From: Acidimicrobiia bacterium
Lineage (GTDB): Bacteria; Actinomycetota; Acidimicrobiia; Acidimicrobiales; CATQHL01
Direction of reading: 5' to 3'
Assembly (NCBI GenBank): GCA_009840735.1
Contig: VXNF01000094.1
Span: forward strand, 1-39,477
Length of the DNA: 39,477 bases
The notes under the pieces were generated by a model that made no database searches, was not told the DNA's origin, and saw only the letters and a program-made list of their open reading frames with translations. Each line of letters opens with the position of its first letter. The first letter of the stretch is position 1. The translations under genes were made by a program, and so were the position numbers. This document shows positions 19,297-27,955 of this stretch, one piece after another.

Positions 19297-20262
19297 ATGC
19301 CGCCTAGCGCGTTTAGCACCATCGACGCAGCGCTGGCCGGCTTCGCCGCCGAAGTCGGTGCCGACGGGCCGGTCTGTGTCCGGGGCGGGGACACCCGGCG
19401 GCGCGCCGGCGGCGAGCCCGCGCCCGGCACACGGGAGCTGCGGGCCCCGGCTGGCATCGTGGCACTGGCGCCCGCCGAGATGACGGTGCGGGTACGCGCC
19501 GGCACCACCGTCGCCGAGCTCCACGCCAGCCTGGCAGAAACCGGCCAGCGCACCGCTCTGCCGGAGCGATCCGGCGGCACAGTCGGCGGGGCGCTGATGG
19601 TGGGGGAGTCGGCGATCACCCGCTTGGGGTTGGGGCCGGTGCGCGACGCCTTGCTGCAGGCCCGCTACGTGTGCGCCGACGGTCGGGTGGCCACCGGCGG
19701 CGCCGGGACTGTCAAGAACGTCAGCGGCTTCGACCTGTGCCGGCTGCTAGTGGGCTCCCTCGGCACGCTCGGCCTGCTCGGGGAGGCGTTGCTGCGCACC
19801 GTGCCGATCCCCGAGTCCGAGGCGTGGTTCCGCCTTCGGGGCGGCGATCCGCAGGAGGTGCGGCAGCGCTGCCGGACAGCGATCTCGATCCTCTGGGACG
19901 GCGCTGAGACCTGGGTGCTGCTGAGTGGTTACTCGCCTGATGTGGCCGAGGACCGGCAGGTGCTTGCCCGTCTGGGTGATGTGGCCGACGCGGCGGGGCC
20001 GCCGGCGCTGCCGCCGAACCGCTGGTCGTGTACACCGGCTGAGGCCGCGGCGTTCGCCGGCGGCAACGGCGCGGGACCGCACGGCGCCACCGCGGGCATC
20101 GACTGCGTAGCTGAGGTGGGCGTCGGCGTCGTACACGCTGCGGCCCCCCAACCGCCTCGCCCCCCAGAACCCGGCGTGGCCGAACTGAATCGGCGCATGA
20201 AGGAGACTTTCGACCCCACTGGCCGTCTGAACCCCGGCCGAGACCCGCTGCGGCGGAACTGA
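19297..20262 (+). CDS. glcE: Glycolate oxidase-type FAD-binding subunit GlcE
   Basis: The 321-residue product is a second, shorter FAD-binding protein. GGTVGGALMVGES and GAGTVKNVSGFDLCRLLVGS are the GlcE signatures, and the tail KETFDPTGRLNPGRDPL is shared with the family. It is slightly shorter than the E. coli protein. GAGAGG lies six bases before the ATG at 19297. Its TGA overlaps the ATG of glcF by one base (TGATG), indicating coupling. GlcE works as a partner of GlcD in the oxidase complex. Confidence 0.9.
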   Translation: MPPSAFSTIDAALAGFAAEVGADGPVCVRGGDTRRRAGGEPAPGTRELRAPAGIVALAPAEMTVRVRAGTTVAELHASLAETGQRTALPERSGGTVGGALMVGESAITRLGLGPVRDALLQARYVCADGRVATGGAGTVKNVSGFDLCRLLVGSLGTLGLLGEALLRTVPIPESEAWFRLRGGDPQEVRQRCRTAISILWDGAETWVLLSGYSPDVAEDRQVLARLGDVADAAGPPALPPNRWSCTPAEAAAFAGGNGAGPHGATAGIDCVAEVGVGVVHAAAPQPPRPPEPGVAELNRRMKETFDPTGRLNPGRDPLRRN

Positions 20263-21437
20263 TGCGCCTCGGCCTTGACGACGACGAACTCACGTCCTGC
20301 GTGGCCTGCGGCCTGTGCCTGCCGCACTGCCCGACGTTCGTGATCACCGGGCGGGACACCGAGTCGCCGCGCGGTCGCATCGCCCTCATGCGGGCCGTCC
20401 AGAACGAGGGGGCGCCGATCACCGCTGAGGTGCTGCGGTCGATGGAGACCTGCGTGCAGTGCCTCGGCTGTGAGACTGCCTGCCCCAGCGGCGTGCCGTT
20501 CGGCCACCTCATGGAGACGACGAGGGCCGCATTGGCCGCCGAGGGGCGGATCACGCCGTGGTGGCAACGCTTGGGGCTGCGGCTGCTGCGCCACCGTCGC
20601 CTGCTGCTGGCCGGTTCCACCCTGCTGGCGCTCGCCGGGCGGCTGGGCCTCGTGCCCGCGCGGCGGCTGGGGCTGCCGGCGCGCCTGCCGCTGCGACGGG
20701 GACGCCACCGCGCCTCGGGATCCGACGTGTGGCTCTTCACCGGCTGCGTCATGGACGCCTGGCAGCGCCACACCCATCTGGCCGTCCAACGCGTGCTCGA
20801 AGCCACCGGCGTCGGCGTGGCCCCCACCGCAGGCGCGGCGCCCTGCTGCGGCGCGCTGCACGCCCACGCCGGTCTGGCCACCGACGCCGGCGCCATCGCC
20901 CGGCAGGTCATCGCCGCGCTGTCGGTCGACGGCCGGCCCGTGCTCGTGGACTCGGCCGGCTGCGGGGCGGCGATGAAGCACTACGGGCGCCTGCTGGGCA
21001 CCGCCGAGGCGCGGGAGTTCTCGGCGCGGGTCCTCGACGTTCACGAGTGGCTGGCGGACCGCCTCGATGCGCTGCTGGCCAACCGGCCTGCCGCGCCGCT
21101 GGCCTTGACGGTGGCCGTGCAGGACCCGTGTCACCTGCGCCACAGTCAGCGCAGCCACGAGGCGGTGCCGACAGTGCTGGGGCCGTTCGTGCGGGAGTTG
21201 GTCAGCCTCGACGACGACGGCCTCTGCTGCGGCGCCGGCGGCGCCTACTCGATGCTGGAACCGGAACTGGCGACCGCGATCCGAAGCCGCAAGACCGCCG
21301 CAGTGGAGCGCTCCGGGGCGTCGGTTGTGGCCAGCGCCAACCCCGGTTGCTCGCTGCACCTGGCCGCAGCCGGCCTCGATGTTCGCCATCCGCTGGAGCT
21401 GGTGGCCCAAGCTCTGGACTCCGATGGGGACAGCTGA
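20262..21437 (+). CDS. glcF: Glycolate oxidase iron-sulfur subunit GlcF
   Basis: This 391-residue protein carries two 4Fe-4S motifs (CVACGLCLPHC, Cys13/16/19/23, and CVQCLGCETAC, Cys64/67/70/74). Two CCG domains follow (FTGCVMDA ... APCCGALHAHAG ... SAGCGAAMK and QDPCHLRH ... GLCCGAGGAYS ... NPGCS), the heterodisulfide-reductase-like cysteine-rich units of GlcF and LldE. It passes electrons from the flavins to the respiratory chain at the membrane; a mid-region hydrophobic stretch (LLLAGSTLLALAGRLGL) may dip into the membrane. It is translationally coupled to glcE. Confidence 0.92.
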   Translation: MRLGLDDDELTSCVACGLCLPHCPTFVITGRDTESPRGRIALMRAVQNEGAPITAEVLRSMETCVQCLGCETACPSGVPFGHLMETTRAALAAEGRITPWWQRLGLRLLRHRRLLLAGSTLLALAGRLGLVPARRLGLPARLPLRRGRHRASGSDVWLFTGCVMDAWQRHTHLAVQRVLEATGVGVAPTAGAAPCCGALHAHAGLATDAGAIARQVIAALSVDGRPVLVDSAGCGAAMKHYGRLLGTAEAREFSARVLDVHEWLADRLDALLANRPAAPLALTVAVQDPCHLRHSQRSHEAVPTVLGPFVRELVSLDDDGLCCGAGGAYSMLEPELATAIRSRKTAAVERSGASVVASANPGCSLHLAAAGLDVRHPLELVAQALDSDGDS

Positions 21438-21486
21438 GCGTCTCGCTGTGACAACGGCGACGCGGCCGCGGTGTGAGGCGGGTGAC

Positions 21487-23895
21487 GTGAGCGGCGCGAA
21501 GACCGCGCTTGGATGGATCGGCGCCACCCCGCACCGGGTGGAGGACGAGGCGCTGCTGCGCGGCCGGGGACGCTTCATCGACGACCTGTCGCCGGTTCCG
21601 GGGGCGATGCACCTGGCGCTGGTGCGGTCACCGTTCGCGCATGCCCGCATCCGCGCCATCGACGCCTCGGCCGCGGCGGAGTCCCCGGGCGCCCTGGCGG
21701 TTCTGACCGGCGCCGACCTGGCCGCGGTCAGCCGGCCCCTCGGGGCGGTGATCCGCGGCGCCGCCGAGCACTACGCGGCGGCCGTCGACGTGGCGCGCTA
21801 CGCCGGCGAGCCGGTGGCGGTCGTGGTGGCGGGCGACCGCTACTTGGCCGAAGACGCCGCCGAACTAGTCGAGGTGGACTACGAACCGCTGGAGGCGGTC
21901 TTGGACCCACTCGTGGCTGCCGAGGCGGGCCATGTGGTCTCGGACCGGTCGTTCCGCTACGGCGACCCGGAGGCGGCACTGGCCGACGCCGCGCTGGTTG
22001 TGCGGGGCCGGTACCCGTTCGGTCGCTGGACCGCGGCGCCGGTGGAGTGCTTCGGTGTGATCGCCGACTGGGATCACGCCGCGGATTCGCTAACGGTTTG
22101 GGCCAACTTCCAGGGGCCGTTCACGCTGCACACCGTGGCGGCGGGGGCGTTGGGCCTGCCCGCCGCCCGACTGCGCCTCGTGACTCCGCCCGATTCCGGC
22201 GGCAGCTTCGGCGTGAAGGCGGGCGTGTTCAGCTCCATCGTGCTGGCGGGGCTGACCTCGAAGATCTGCGGCGTGCCGGTGCGCTGGATCGAGGACCGCC
22301 TCGAGCACCTGGCCGCCGCCGGCTCGGCCACCCATCGGGTGACCGACGTGGAGGCCGGCTTCGCTTCCGACGGCGAGCTGCTGGCGCTTCGCTACGACGT
22401 GATCGAGGACGTAGGCGCCTATCTGCGGGCGCCGGAGCCGGCGACCCTCTACCGGATGCACGGCTCGCTGACCGGCGCCTACGGCGTGAGCAACGTGGCT
22501 GTGCGCAACCGCGTTGTTTGCACCAACCGCTGTCCCACCGGTCTGAACCGGGGGTTCGGCGGCCCGCAGCTCTACCTGGCGTTGGAGCGCGTCATGGCGC
22601 GCGGCGCCGCCGGGCTGGGCCTCGATCCCGCCGAGGTGGCCCGCCGGAACCTCGTCCCGGCGGAGTCGTTCCCCTACCGCACCCCGACGGGGGCGCTGTA
22701 CGACTCCGGCGACTACGCGGCCTGCCTGAACGACGCCCTCGACGCCGCGGACTATCGGGGCCGCCGACAGCTCCAAGCCGCTCGCCGCGCCGGCGGGGAG
22801 GGTCGGCACCGTCTGGGGATCGGGCTGGCCTGCGTGGTGGAACCGTCGATCTCGAACATGGGCTACATCTCTCTGGCCGAGACGGCCGCCGAGCGCGCCG
22901 CGGGCTGGCCGAAGTCGGGCAACGCCGAAGGCGCCACCTTGGCCATGAACCCCCTCGGCGGGGTGACGGTGCGCCTCTCCACGGTGCCCCAAGGCCAGGG
23001 TCACCGAACTGTTGCCGCACAGGTCGCTGCGCAGGCGTTGGGGCTTCGGCCCGCCGATGTGGAGGTCCAGAGCGAGATGGACACCCACGTGAACGCCTGG
23101 ACGGTGTCCTCGGGCAACTACTCGTCCCGCTTCGCGGGCATCGGGGCAGCGGCCGTGGCCGAGGCGGCTGAGCGGCTAGCCGAGAAGCTGCGCTGTATCG
23201 CCGGCGACGTCCTGGAGTGCGCGCCTGCCGACATCGAGCTGCGCGACGGGCAGGCCCGCGTTGTCGGCCAGCCCGACCGCGGCGTCTCGCTGCGGCGCCT
23301 GGCCGGGGCGGCGCACTGGAACCCCGAGTCGCTGCCGTCGGGCCTCGAGCCGGGCTTGGCGGTCACCGCCTTCGTGTCGGCGCCCAACCTCGACCCGCCC
23401 AACGAGGCCGACGAGGTCGCCTCCTCGGCGGCGCACGGGTTCGTGGTCGACGTGGCGGCCGTGGAGGTGGACACCGTCACCGGCGCGGTGCGCGTCCTCG
23501 ACTACGTCACGGTGCACGACGCGGGCACGCTTCTCCACCCTCGCCTGGTTGACGGGCAGATCCTGGGCAGCTTCGCCCACGGTCTGGGCCCGGCCCTGCT
23601 GGAGCAGACGGTCCACGACGATGAGGGGAACCTGCTGACGGGCAGTTTCATGGACTACTTGTGCGCCACCGCCACGGAGGTCCCGCCGCTTCGCATCCTG
23701 CACCGCTGCACGCCGAGCCCGTTCACGGCGCTGGGCGCCAAAGGGCTCGGGGAGGGCAACACGATGAGCGCCCCCGCCGCGCTGGCCAACGCCGTCGGCG
23801 ACGCCCTCGGGCTCAGCGATCTGGACCTGCCGTTCACCGCCCCCCGAGTCTGGGAGCGCCTCGCCGCCGCCGGCGAGGGTGGCGACCGCCCATGA
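21487..23895 (+). CDS. Molybdenum hydroxylase large subunit (2-furoyl-CoA dehydrogenase-like)
   Basis: The 802-residue xanthine-oxidase-family subunit binds the molybdopterin cofactor. ALLRGRGRFIDDL opens it, SGGSFGVKAGVF and PQGQGHRT are Moco-binding motifs, and GAKGLGEG near the end holds catalytic Glu756. The active-site loop reads LNRGFGGPQ (353-361), like xanthine dehydrogenase RGFGGPQ and not the AYxCSFR loop of carbon-monoxide dehydrogenase. Its TGA overlaps the ATG of the FAD subunit. The five-gene order matches hmfABCDE for 2-furoate, with this gene as hmfA, so hydroxylation of a heteroaromatic acyl-CoA is likely; the substrate is inferred. The start is GTG 21487 (GAGG eight bases upstream), or GTG 21448. 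Confidence 0.88.
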   Translation: MSGAKTALGWIGATPHRVEDEALLRGRGRFIDDLSPVPGAMHLALVRSPFAHARIRAIDASAAAESPGALAVLTGADLAAVSRPLGAVIRGAAEHYAAAVDVARYAGEPVAVVVAGDRYLAEDAAELVEVDYEPLEAVLDPLVAAEAGHVVSDRSFRYGDPEAALADAALVVRGRYPFGRWTAAPVECFGVIADWDHAADSLTVWANFQGPFTLHTVAAGALGLPAARLRLVTPPDSGGSFGVKAGVFSSIVLAGLTSKICGVPVRWIEDRLEHLAAAGSATHRVTDVEAGFASDGELLALRYDVIEDVGAYLRAPEPATLYRMHGSLTGAYGVSNVAVRNRVVCTNRCPTGLNRGFGGPQLYLALERVMARGAAGLGLDPAEVARRNLVPAESFPYRTPTGALYDSGDYAACLNDALDAADYRGRRQLQAARRAGGEGRHRLGIGLACVVEPSISNMGYISLAETAAERAAGWPKSGNAEGATLAMNPLGGVTVRLSTVPQGQGHRTVAAQVAAQALGLRPADVEVQSEMDTHVNAWTVSSGNYSSRFAGIGAAAVAEAAERLAEKLRCIAGDVLECAPADIELRDGQARVVGQPDRGVSLRRLAGAAHWNPESLPSGLEPGLAVTAFVSAPNLDPPNEADEVASSAAHGFVVDVAAVEVDTVTGAVRVLDYVTVHDAGTLLHPRLVDGQILGSFAHGLGPALLEQTVHDDEGNLLTGSFMDYLCATATEVPPLRILHRCTPSPFTALGAKGLGEGNTMSAPAALANAVGDALGLSDLDLPFTAPRVWERLAAAGEGGDRP

Positions 23896-24788
23896 AGCCG
23901 CCGCCGTTCCGTTACGTGCGCCCCGACAGCGTCGAGGAGGCGCTGGAGGTGCTGGGCGAGCACGGTGAGGAGGCCAAGGTCCTGGCGGGCGGCTGCAGCC
24001 TCGTGCCGATGCTGAACATGCGCCTGGCCCGCCCCGAGGTGCTCGTGGACGTGAACCGCCTGGAGGCGCTGAGCGGCGTCGCCTGCGACAACGGCAGCGT
24101 GACGATCGGCGCGACGGTCCGACAGGCGGCCTTGGAGCGCTCGCCGCAGCTGCGCCGGGAGCTGCCGCTGGCGGCAGCCTGCACGCCCTACATCGGCCAC
24201 TTCGTGACTCGCAACCGGGGCACGATCGGCGGCTCGCTGGCACACGCCGATGCCCGCGGCGAGCTGCCGCTGGCGCTGGTGACCCTCGGCGGGTCGGTCC
24301 TGGCGCAGTCCCAGCGAGGGCAGCGCAGCATCGCCGCGGAGGACCTGTTCGTGTACCACTTCACCTCCGCCCTGGCGCACGAGGAGTTGCTCACCGCGGT
24401 TCACTGGCCGGCGGCGGGGCCGGGCTGGGGCTACGGCTTCGCCGAGACGGCCCAACGCCACGGCGACTACGCGCTCGCCATGGTCGCCTGCGCGCTGGCG
24501 CGACGCGACGGTGCTGTCGTCGAGGCGCGGCTGGGGCTGGGGGCGGTGGCTGACCGGCCGCTGCTGGCCTCCGAGGCGGCGGAGGTTCTTGTTGGCCAAG
24601 ACCTGGGAGGCCCGGCTGGCGACGGAGCGGTGGCCGAGGCTGCTCGGCTAGCGGCCGCCGCGGCCGAACCGTTCGACGACCTGCACGCCTCGGCGGCCTA
24701 TCGGCGCCGCCTGGTGGCGGTGCTGGGCGAACAAGTGATCCGTGCGGCCTGGGAGTCGGCGAGCGGGACGAGCGGGAGTGCCGGATGA
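23892..24788 (+). CDS. Molybdenum hydroxylase FAD-binding medium subunit (CoxM/HmfB-like)
   Basis: The 298-residue subunit binds FAD and relays electrons from the Fe-S subunit. AGGCSLVPML (32-41) and TIGGSLAHADARGELP (111-126) are the two FAD-binding signatures of the CoxM family, the second normally reading TIGGSIAHADPAAELP. A CO dehydrogenase flavoprotein C-terminal domain follows from about residue 170. The ATG overlaps the stop of the large subunit (ATGA). A 103-base stretch without a recognised gene lies between this and the 2Fe-2S subunit, unusual for such a tight operon. In the hmf comparison it is hmfB. Confidence 0.9.
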   Translation: MKPPPFRYVRPDSVEEALEVLGEHGEEAKVLAGGCSLVPMLNMRLARPEVLVDVNRLEALSGVACDNGSVTIGATVRQAALERSPQLRRELPLAAACTPYIGHFVTRNRGTIGGSLAHADARGELPLALVTLGGSVLAQSQRGQRSIAAEDLFVYHFTSALAHEELLTAVHWPAAGPGWGYGFAETAQRHGDYALAMVACALARRDGAVVEARLGLGAVADRPLLASEAAEVLVGQDLGGPAGDGAVAEAARLAAAAAEPFDDLHASAAYRRRLVAVLGEQVIRAAWESASGTSGSAG

Positions 24789-24891
24789 ACTGGCGTCGCC
24801 CGGACGAACGTTGCGCCGCCACTCGGTCGCCGTCGCGCGGCCCGGAGGGTGACGACACGCGGCGGCCAGCCGGATGCCCGGAGGTAGCGAG

Positions 24892-25368
24892 GTGAGCAGC
24901 CATTCTGAGATCGCCGTCACGGTGAACGGCCGCCGCTACCGCGAGGCTGTCGCAGAGCGGATGCTGCTGTCGGACTTTCTGCGCCAGCGCCTCGGGCTCA
25001 CCGGCACGCACGTGGGCTGCGAGCACGGGGTCTGCGGTTCCTGCACCGTTCACCTCGACGGCGCGGCCGTGCGCTCGTGCCTGCTGCTGGCCGTGCAGAC
25101 CGACGGGGCCGACGTGCGCACCGTGGAGGGCCTCGCCGACGGCGAGCGGCTGCACCCGTTGCAGGAGGCCTTCCGGGAGCACTTCGCCTTGCAGTGCGGG
25201 TTCTGCACCCCCGGCATCCTGATGGCTGCGGCGGACTTCCTGGCCCACAATCCGGCGCCCGCCCGCAACGAGATTGCCGAGATGCTCGCGGGGCACCTCT
25301 GCCGCTGCACCGGCTACGCCCCCATCATCGACGCCATCGCAGCCGCATCTGGGTCAGGAGCCGAGTAA
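24892..25368 (+). CDS. Molybdenum hydroxylase 2Fe-2S small subunit (CoxS/HmfC-like)
   Basis: The 158-residue protein has the plant-type ferredoxin cluster (CEHGVCGSC, Cys43/48/51, with Cys63) and the helical second cluster (CGFC, Cys102/105, and CRC, Cys137/139). Both [2Fe-2S] sites are complete, so it can carry electrons from the Moco to FAD. The GTG at 24892 is chosen over an ATG at 24874 because a perfect GGAGGT sits six bases before it. Family length is normal. In the hmf comparison it is hmfC. Confidence 0.92.
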   Translation: MSSHSEIAVTVNGRRYREAVAERMLLSDFLRQRLGLTGTHVGCEHGVCGSCTVHLDGAAVRSCLLLAVQTDGADVRTVEGLADGERLHPLQEAFREHFALQCGFCTPGILMAAADFLAHNPAPARNEIAEMLAGHLCRCTGYAPIIDAIAAASGSGAE

Positions 25369-25411
25369 TGCCGATCCACTGCCGCTCAGCCACCCGGCCC
25401 GGGCGGTTGGC

Positions 25412-26992
25412 ATGAACCTCGGCCTCTCGCTGCTGTACGCCGCCGAACGCAACCCAGAGGCGGAGGCTGTTGTGGACGGACAAGCCCGGCTCGACTATCG
25501 CAGCTTGCAGCGGGCTGCCGCCGGCCTGGCTGCGGGTCTGGCGGCTCTGGGCGTCGGTCGCGGCGACCGGGTGGCCCTCGTGTTGAAGAACCGCCGCCAG
25601 ACCGTCGAGCTGTACTGGGCCTGCCAGTGGCTCGGGGCTGTGGCGGTGCCTCTCTCGTGGCGGGCCGCGGCTGCCGACGTGGCCTACTGCGTGGCCGACT
25701 CCGGCGCTGCTGTCGTGGCCTTCGAGGAGGTCGGCCTCGACCACGCCCGGGCGTGCCTTGAGGCGGCGGATCGATTCGTGGCGGTCGGCACGGCCGACGC
25801 GGGCAGTTCGGCGGCGCTTGCGGCGCGGTTCTGCGCCGACGGCGGCGCACCTCCCTGCGAGCTGTACGAGAGCCTGCTGATCGCCGGCGAGGCGTCCGGT
25901 CCGCCCGAGGGGCTCGACGACCGGGAGGCGTCCATCTTCCTGTACACGTCCGGCACCACGGGGCGGCCCAAGGGCGTCCCCCGCAGTCACGCAGCTGAGC
26001 GGGCGGGTGGGCTGTCCCAGGCGCTGCACCAGAGCTACCGCCCCGGCGAGCGCACGCTCGGGGTGATGCCGCTGTACCACACCATGGGTATCCACACGCT
26101 GCTGGCGACACAGGTCGTCGGCGGGTGCTACGTCTGTCAGCCCGATTGGAGCCCCGCCGTAGCGCTGGATCTCATCGCCGCCGAGCGCATCGGCTCGCTA
26201 TACCTGGCGCCCACGCTGTTCCACGACCTCGTCCACTCGCCGCAGGCGGCCACAGCTGAGGTGCCGTCGGTCCGGTCGCTGGCCTACGCCGGGGCGGCGA
26301 TGACCAGCGCCCTCGTGGAGCGCTGCGTGGAGGTGTTCGCCCCCGAGGTGTTCGTGAACCACTACGGCTCCACGGAGATCTACACCTACTCGGTCGACTT
26401 CGACCAACGTGCCGCGCCGGGCTGCGCGGGTCGCCCCGCCACCAACGCCCGGCTGCGGCTCGTGCGGCCCGAGCCCGGCGCCGGGCCTGACGATGAGGTT
26501 GAACCAGGCGAGACCGGCGAGATCATTTGCCATCTCAGCTCCGACGAGGCGTTCTGTGGCTACTGGAACCGCCCTGGCGCCGACGCGGAGACGATCCGCT
26601 GTGGCTGGTACTTCACCGGCGACTTGGGCCGCCTCGACGAAGACGGCGCACTCTGGATCGTCGGGCGGATCGACGACATGATCATCAGCGGCGGCGAGAA
26701 CGTCCACCCCCTCGAAGTGGAGGACGTGCTGGAACGGGCGCCGGGCGTGCGGGAGGTGGCGGTTGTGGGCCTGGCCGACGACCGCTGGGGCCAGGCGGTC
26801 ACCGCCTTCGTGGTGCTCGAGGACGGCGCTGCCGAGGCGGGCGAGGAGGCCGCGGCGGCGGGCCTCGACGCCTACTGCCTGGCGTCGGCGGAGTTGGCCC
26901 GCTTCAAGCGTCCCCGCCGCTACCAGTTCTCTGACTCGCTGCCGAAGAGCCCGTCGGGCAAGATTCTGCGCCGTTTGCTGAGGGAGGAGTGA
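25412..26992 (+). CDS. Acyl-CoA ligase / AMP-binding enzyme (2-furoyl-CoA synthetase-like)
   Basis: The 526-residue ANL-superfamily enzyme activates a carboxylic acid with ATP and CoA. The P-loop YTSGTTGRPKGVP is at 178-190, YGSTEIYTY is the A5 motif, YFTGDLGRLDEDG and GRIDDMIISGGENVHPLEVE are the A7/A8 motifs, and the catalytic lysine near the end is Lys517 in SPSGKILRRL. Residues typical of benzoate-type ligases cannot be judged by eye. A longer open frame upstream runs through the 2Fe-2S gene; the ATG at 25412 gives the family N-terminus. In the hmf comparison it is hmfD, making the acyl-CoA substrate of the Mo hydroxylase. Confidence 0.88.
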   Translation: MNLGLSLLYAAERNPEAEAVVDGQARLDYRSLQRAAAGLAAGLAALGVGRGDRVALVLKNRRQTVELYWACQWLGAVAVPLSWRAAAADVAYCVADSGAAVVAFEEVGLDHARACLEAADRFVAVGTADAGSSAALAARFCADGGAPPCELYESLLIAGEASGPPEGLDDREASIFLYTSGTTGRPKGVPRSHAAERAGGLSQALHQSYRPGERTLGVMPLYHTMGIHTLLATQVVGGCYVCQPDWSPAVALDLIAAERIGSLYLAPTLFHDLVHSPQAATAEVPSVRSLAYAGAAMTSALVERCVEVFAPEVFVNHYGSTEIYTYSVDFDQRAAPGCAGRPATNARLRLVRPEPGAGPDDEVEPGETGEIICHLSSDEAFCGYWNRPGADAETIRCGWYFTGDLGRLDEDGALWIVGRIDDMIISGGENVHPLEVEDVLERAPGVREVAVVGLADDRWGQAVTAFVVLEDGAAEAGEEAAAAGLDAYCLASAELARFKRPRRYQFSDSLPKSPSGKILRRLLREE

Positions 26993-26996
26993 CGAC

Positions 26997-27809
26997 ATGG
27001 CTTCGAAGGAGACCGAGCCGGTGAGCTATCCGACGGTGCTGGACGGACTGCGCTTCGAGCGCGAACCCGAGGTCGGCACGGCCACCATCACCCTTGACGT
27101 GCCGGGCAAGCTGAACCGGGTCTCGATGCTGGCCCGCGAGCACCTCTCGGCACTCTTCGAGGCGTGCGGCCGGGACCCGGAGGTTCGGGTCGTGGTGCTG
27201 GCCGGGGCGGGGGAGCGGGCCTTCACCGCCGGCGGCGACATCGCCGGTTTCTTGGAGGCTTCCCCGGAGGTGCTGACCCGGCTGCACCACAACGTGGCCG
27301 CCCCCGAGCGCTGCCCGAAGCCGGTGATCGCCAAACTGCACGGTTTCACCTTCGGCGTCGGGCTGGAACTCGCTCTGGCATGTGACTTCCGCATCGCCGC
27401 CGACGACCTGCAACTCGGCCAGCCCGAGGTCTCCATCGGCATGATCCCCGGAAGCGGCGGCTCGCAACGGCTGGCCCGCATGATTGGCCTGGGCCGCGCC
27501 AAGGACATGGTCATGCGCGGCCGGCGCATGGGCGCCGCTGAGGCCCTGGCCGTCGGGTTGGTGTCCGAGGTCGTCCCACGAGCCGAACTCGACCAAGCGA
27601 CTGACCGACTCGTGGCCGAACTCACCGCCCTGCCCGCCCTGGCCACCCGCATGGCGAAGAGGGTCCTCAACCAGGCCTACGACGGCCCCCTGCCGGTGGG
27701 CCTGGAGCTAGAGGGCCTCGCCTACGGCTTCCTGCGCGCCACCGCCGACTTCCGCGAGGGCGTCGAAGCCTTCGTCGAAAAGCGAAAGCCCAACTACACC
27801 GGCGAGTAG
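26997..27809 (+). CDS. Enoyl-CoA hydratase/isomerase family protein (HmfE-like)
   Basis: The 270-residue crotonase-fold protein has both catalytic glutamates: Glu124 in GVGLELALACD and Glu144 in LGQPEVSIG, 20 residues apart as in rat enoyl-CoA hydratase, and the oxyanion region AGGDIAGF (78-85). IPGSGGSQRLARMIG is the family signature. It could hydrate, isomerise or hydrolyse an acyl-CoA; the hmf comparison suggests a 2-oxoglutaroyl-CoA hydrolase role (hmfE), which is inference. GGAGGAG lies seven bases before the ATG, and the gene begins four bases after the ligase stop. It ends the catabolic block. Confidence 0.9.
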   Translation: MASKETEPVSYPTVLDGLRFEREPEVGTATITLDVPGKLNRVSMLAREHLSALFEACGRDPEVRVVVLAGAGERAFTAGGDIAGFLEASPEVLTRLHHNVAAPERCPKPVIAKLHGFTFGVGLELALACDFRIAADDLQLGQPEVSIGMIPGSGGSQRLARMIGLGRAKDMVMRGRRMGAAEALAVGLVSEVVPRAELDQATDRLVAELTALPALATRMAKRVLNQAYDGPLPVGLELEGLAYGFLRATADFREGVEAFVEKRKPNYTGE

Positions 27810-27910
27810 CCCGGCGGGCTCAACCCGGCCACAGATGCCACGAGCGCGCGGCTTCAGCGGGCACCTCGACCCACCCTCGCCGTCAAGCCCGTGCGCAAGT
27901 GACAACGTGC

Positions 27911-27948
27911 GATTACTATCTTGAGTAAAGTCACTCAGAAACGTAATC
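27911..27948 (+). promoter_or_regulatory. AT-rich promoter region with nested inverted repeats
   Basis: GATTAC (27911-27916) and GTAATC (27943-27948) form an inverted repeat, nested around TGAGT (27922-27926) and ACTCA (27933-27937). The stretch is clearly AT-richer than its neighbours and lies just upstream of the TATACT box. It may be an operator or the edge of acquired DNA. Confidence 0.3.
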
Positions 27949-27955
27949 GACGCGC

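Noticed and set aside
17308-19524. A 738-codon open frame on the minus strand, with similar long frames at 15587-17338 and 19929-21659
   Set aside because: They are antisense to LarA-like, GlcD, GlcE and GlcF genes with clear motifs; their translations are His/Gly/Arg-rich and show no domain. High GC removes stop codons in these frames.
21487-25368. Aerobic carbon-monoxide dehydrogenase (coxMSL)
   Set aside because: The large subunit lacks the AYxCSFR loop and the gene order is L-M-S with ligase and crotonase next, which fits an acyl-CoA hydroxylase better.
27805-27825. AGCC...GGCT hairpin after the crotonase gene as a terminator
   Set aside because: Only a four-base stem without a U-tract; too weak to call.
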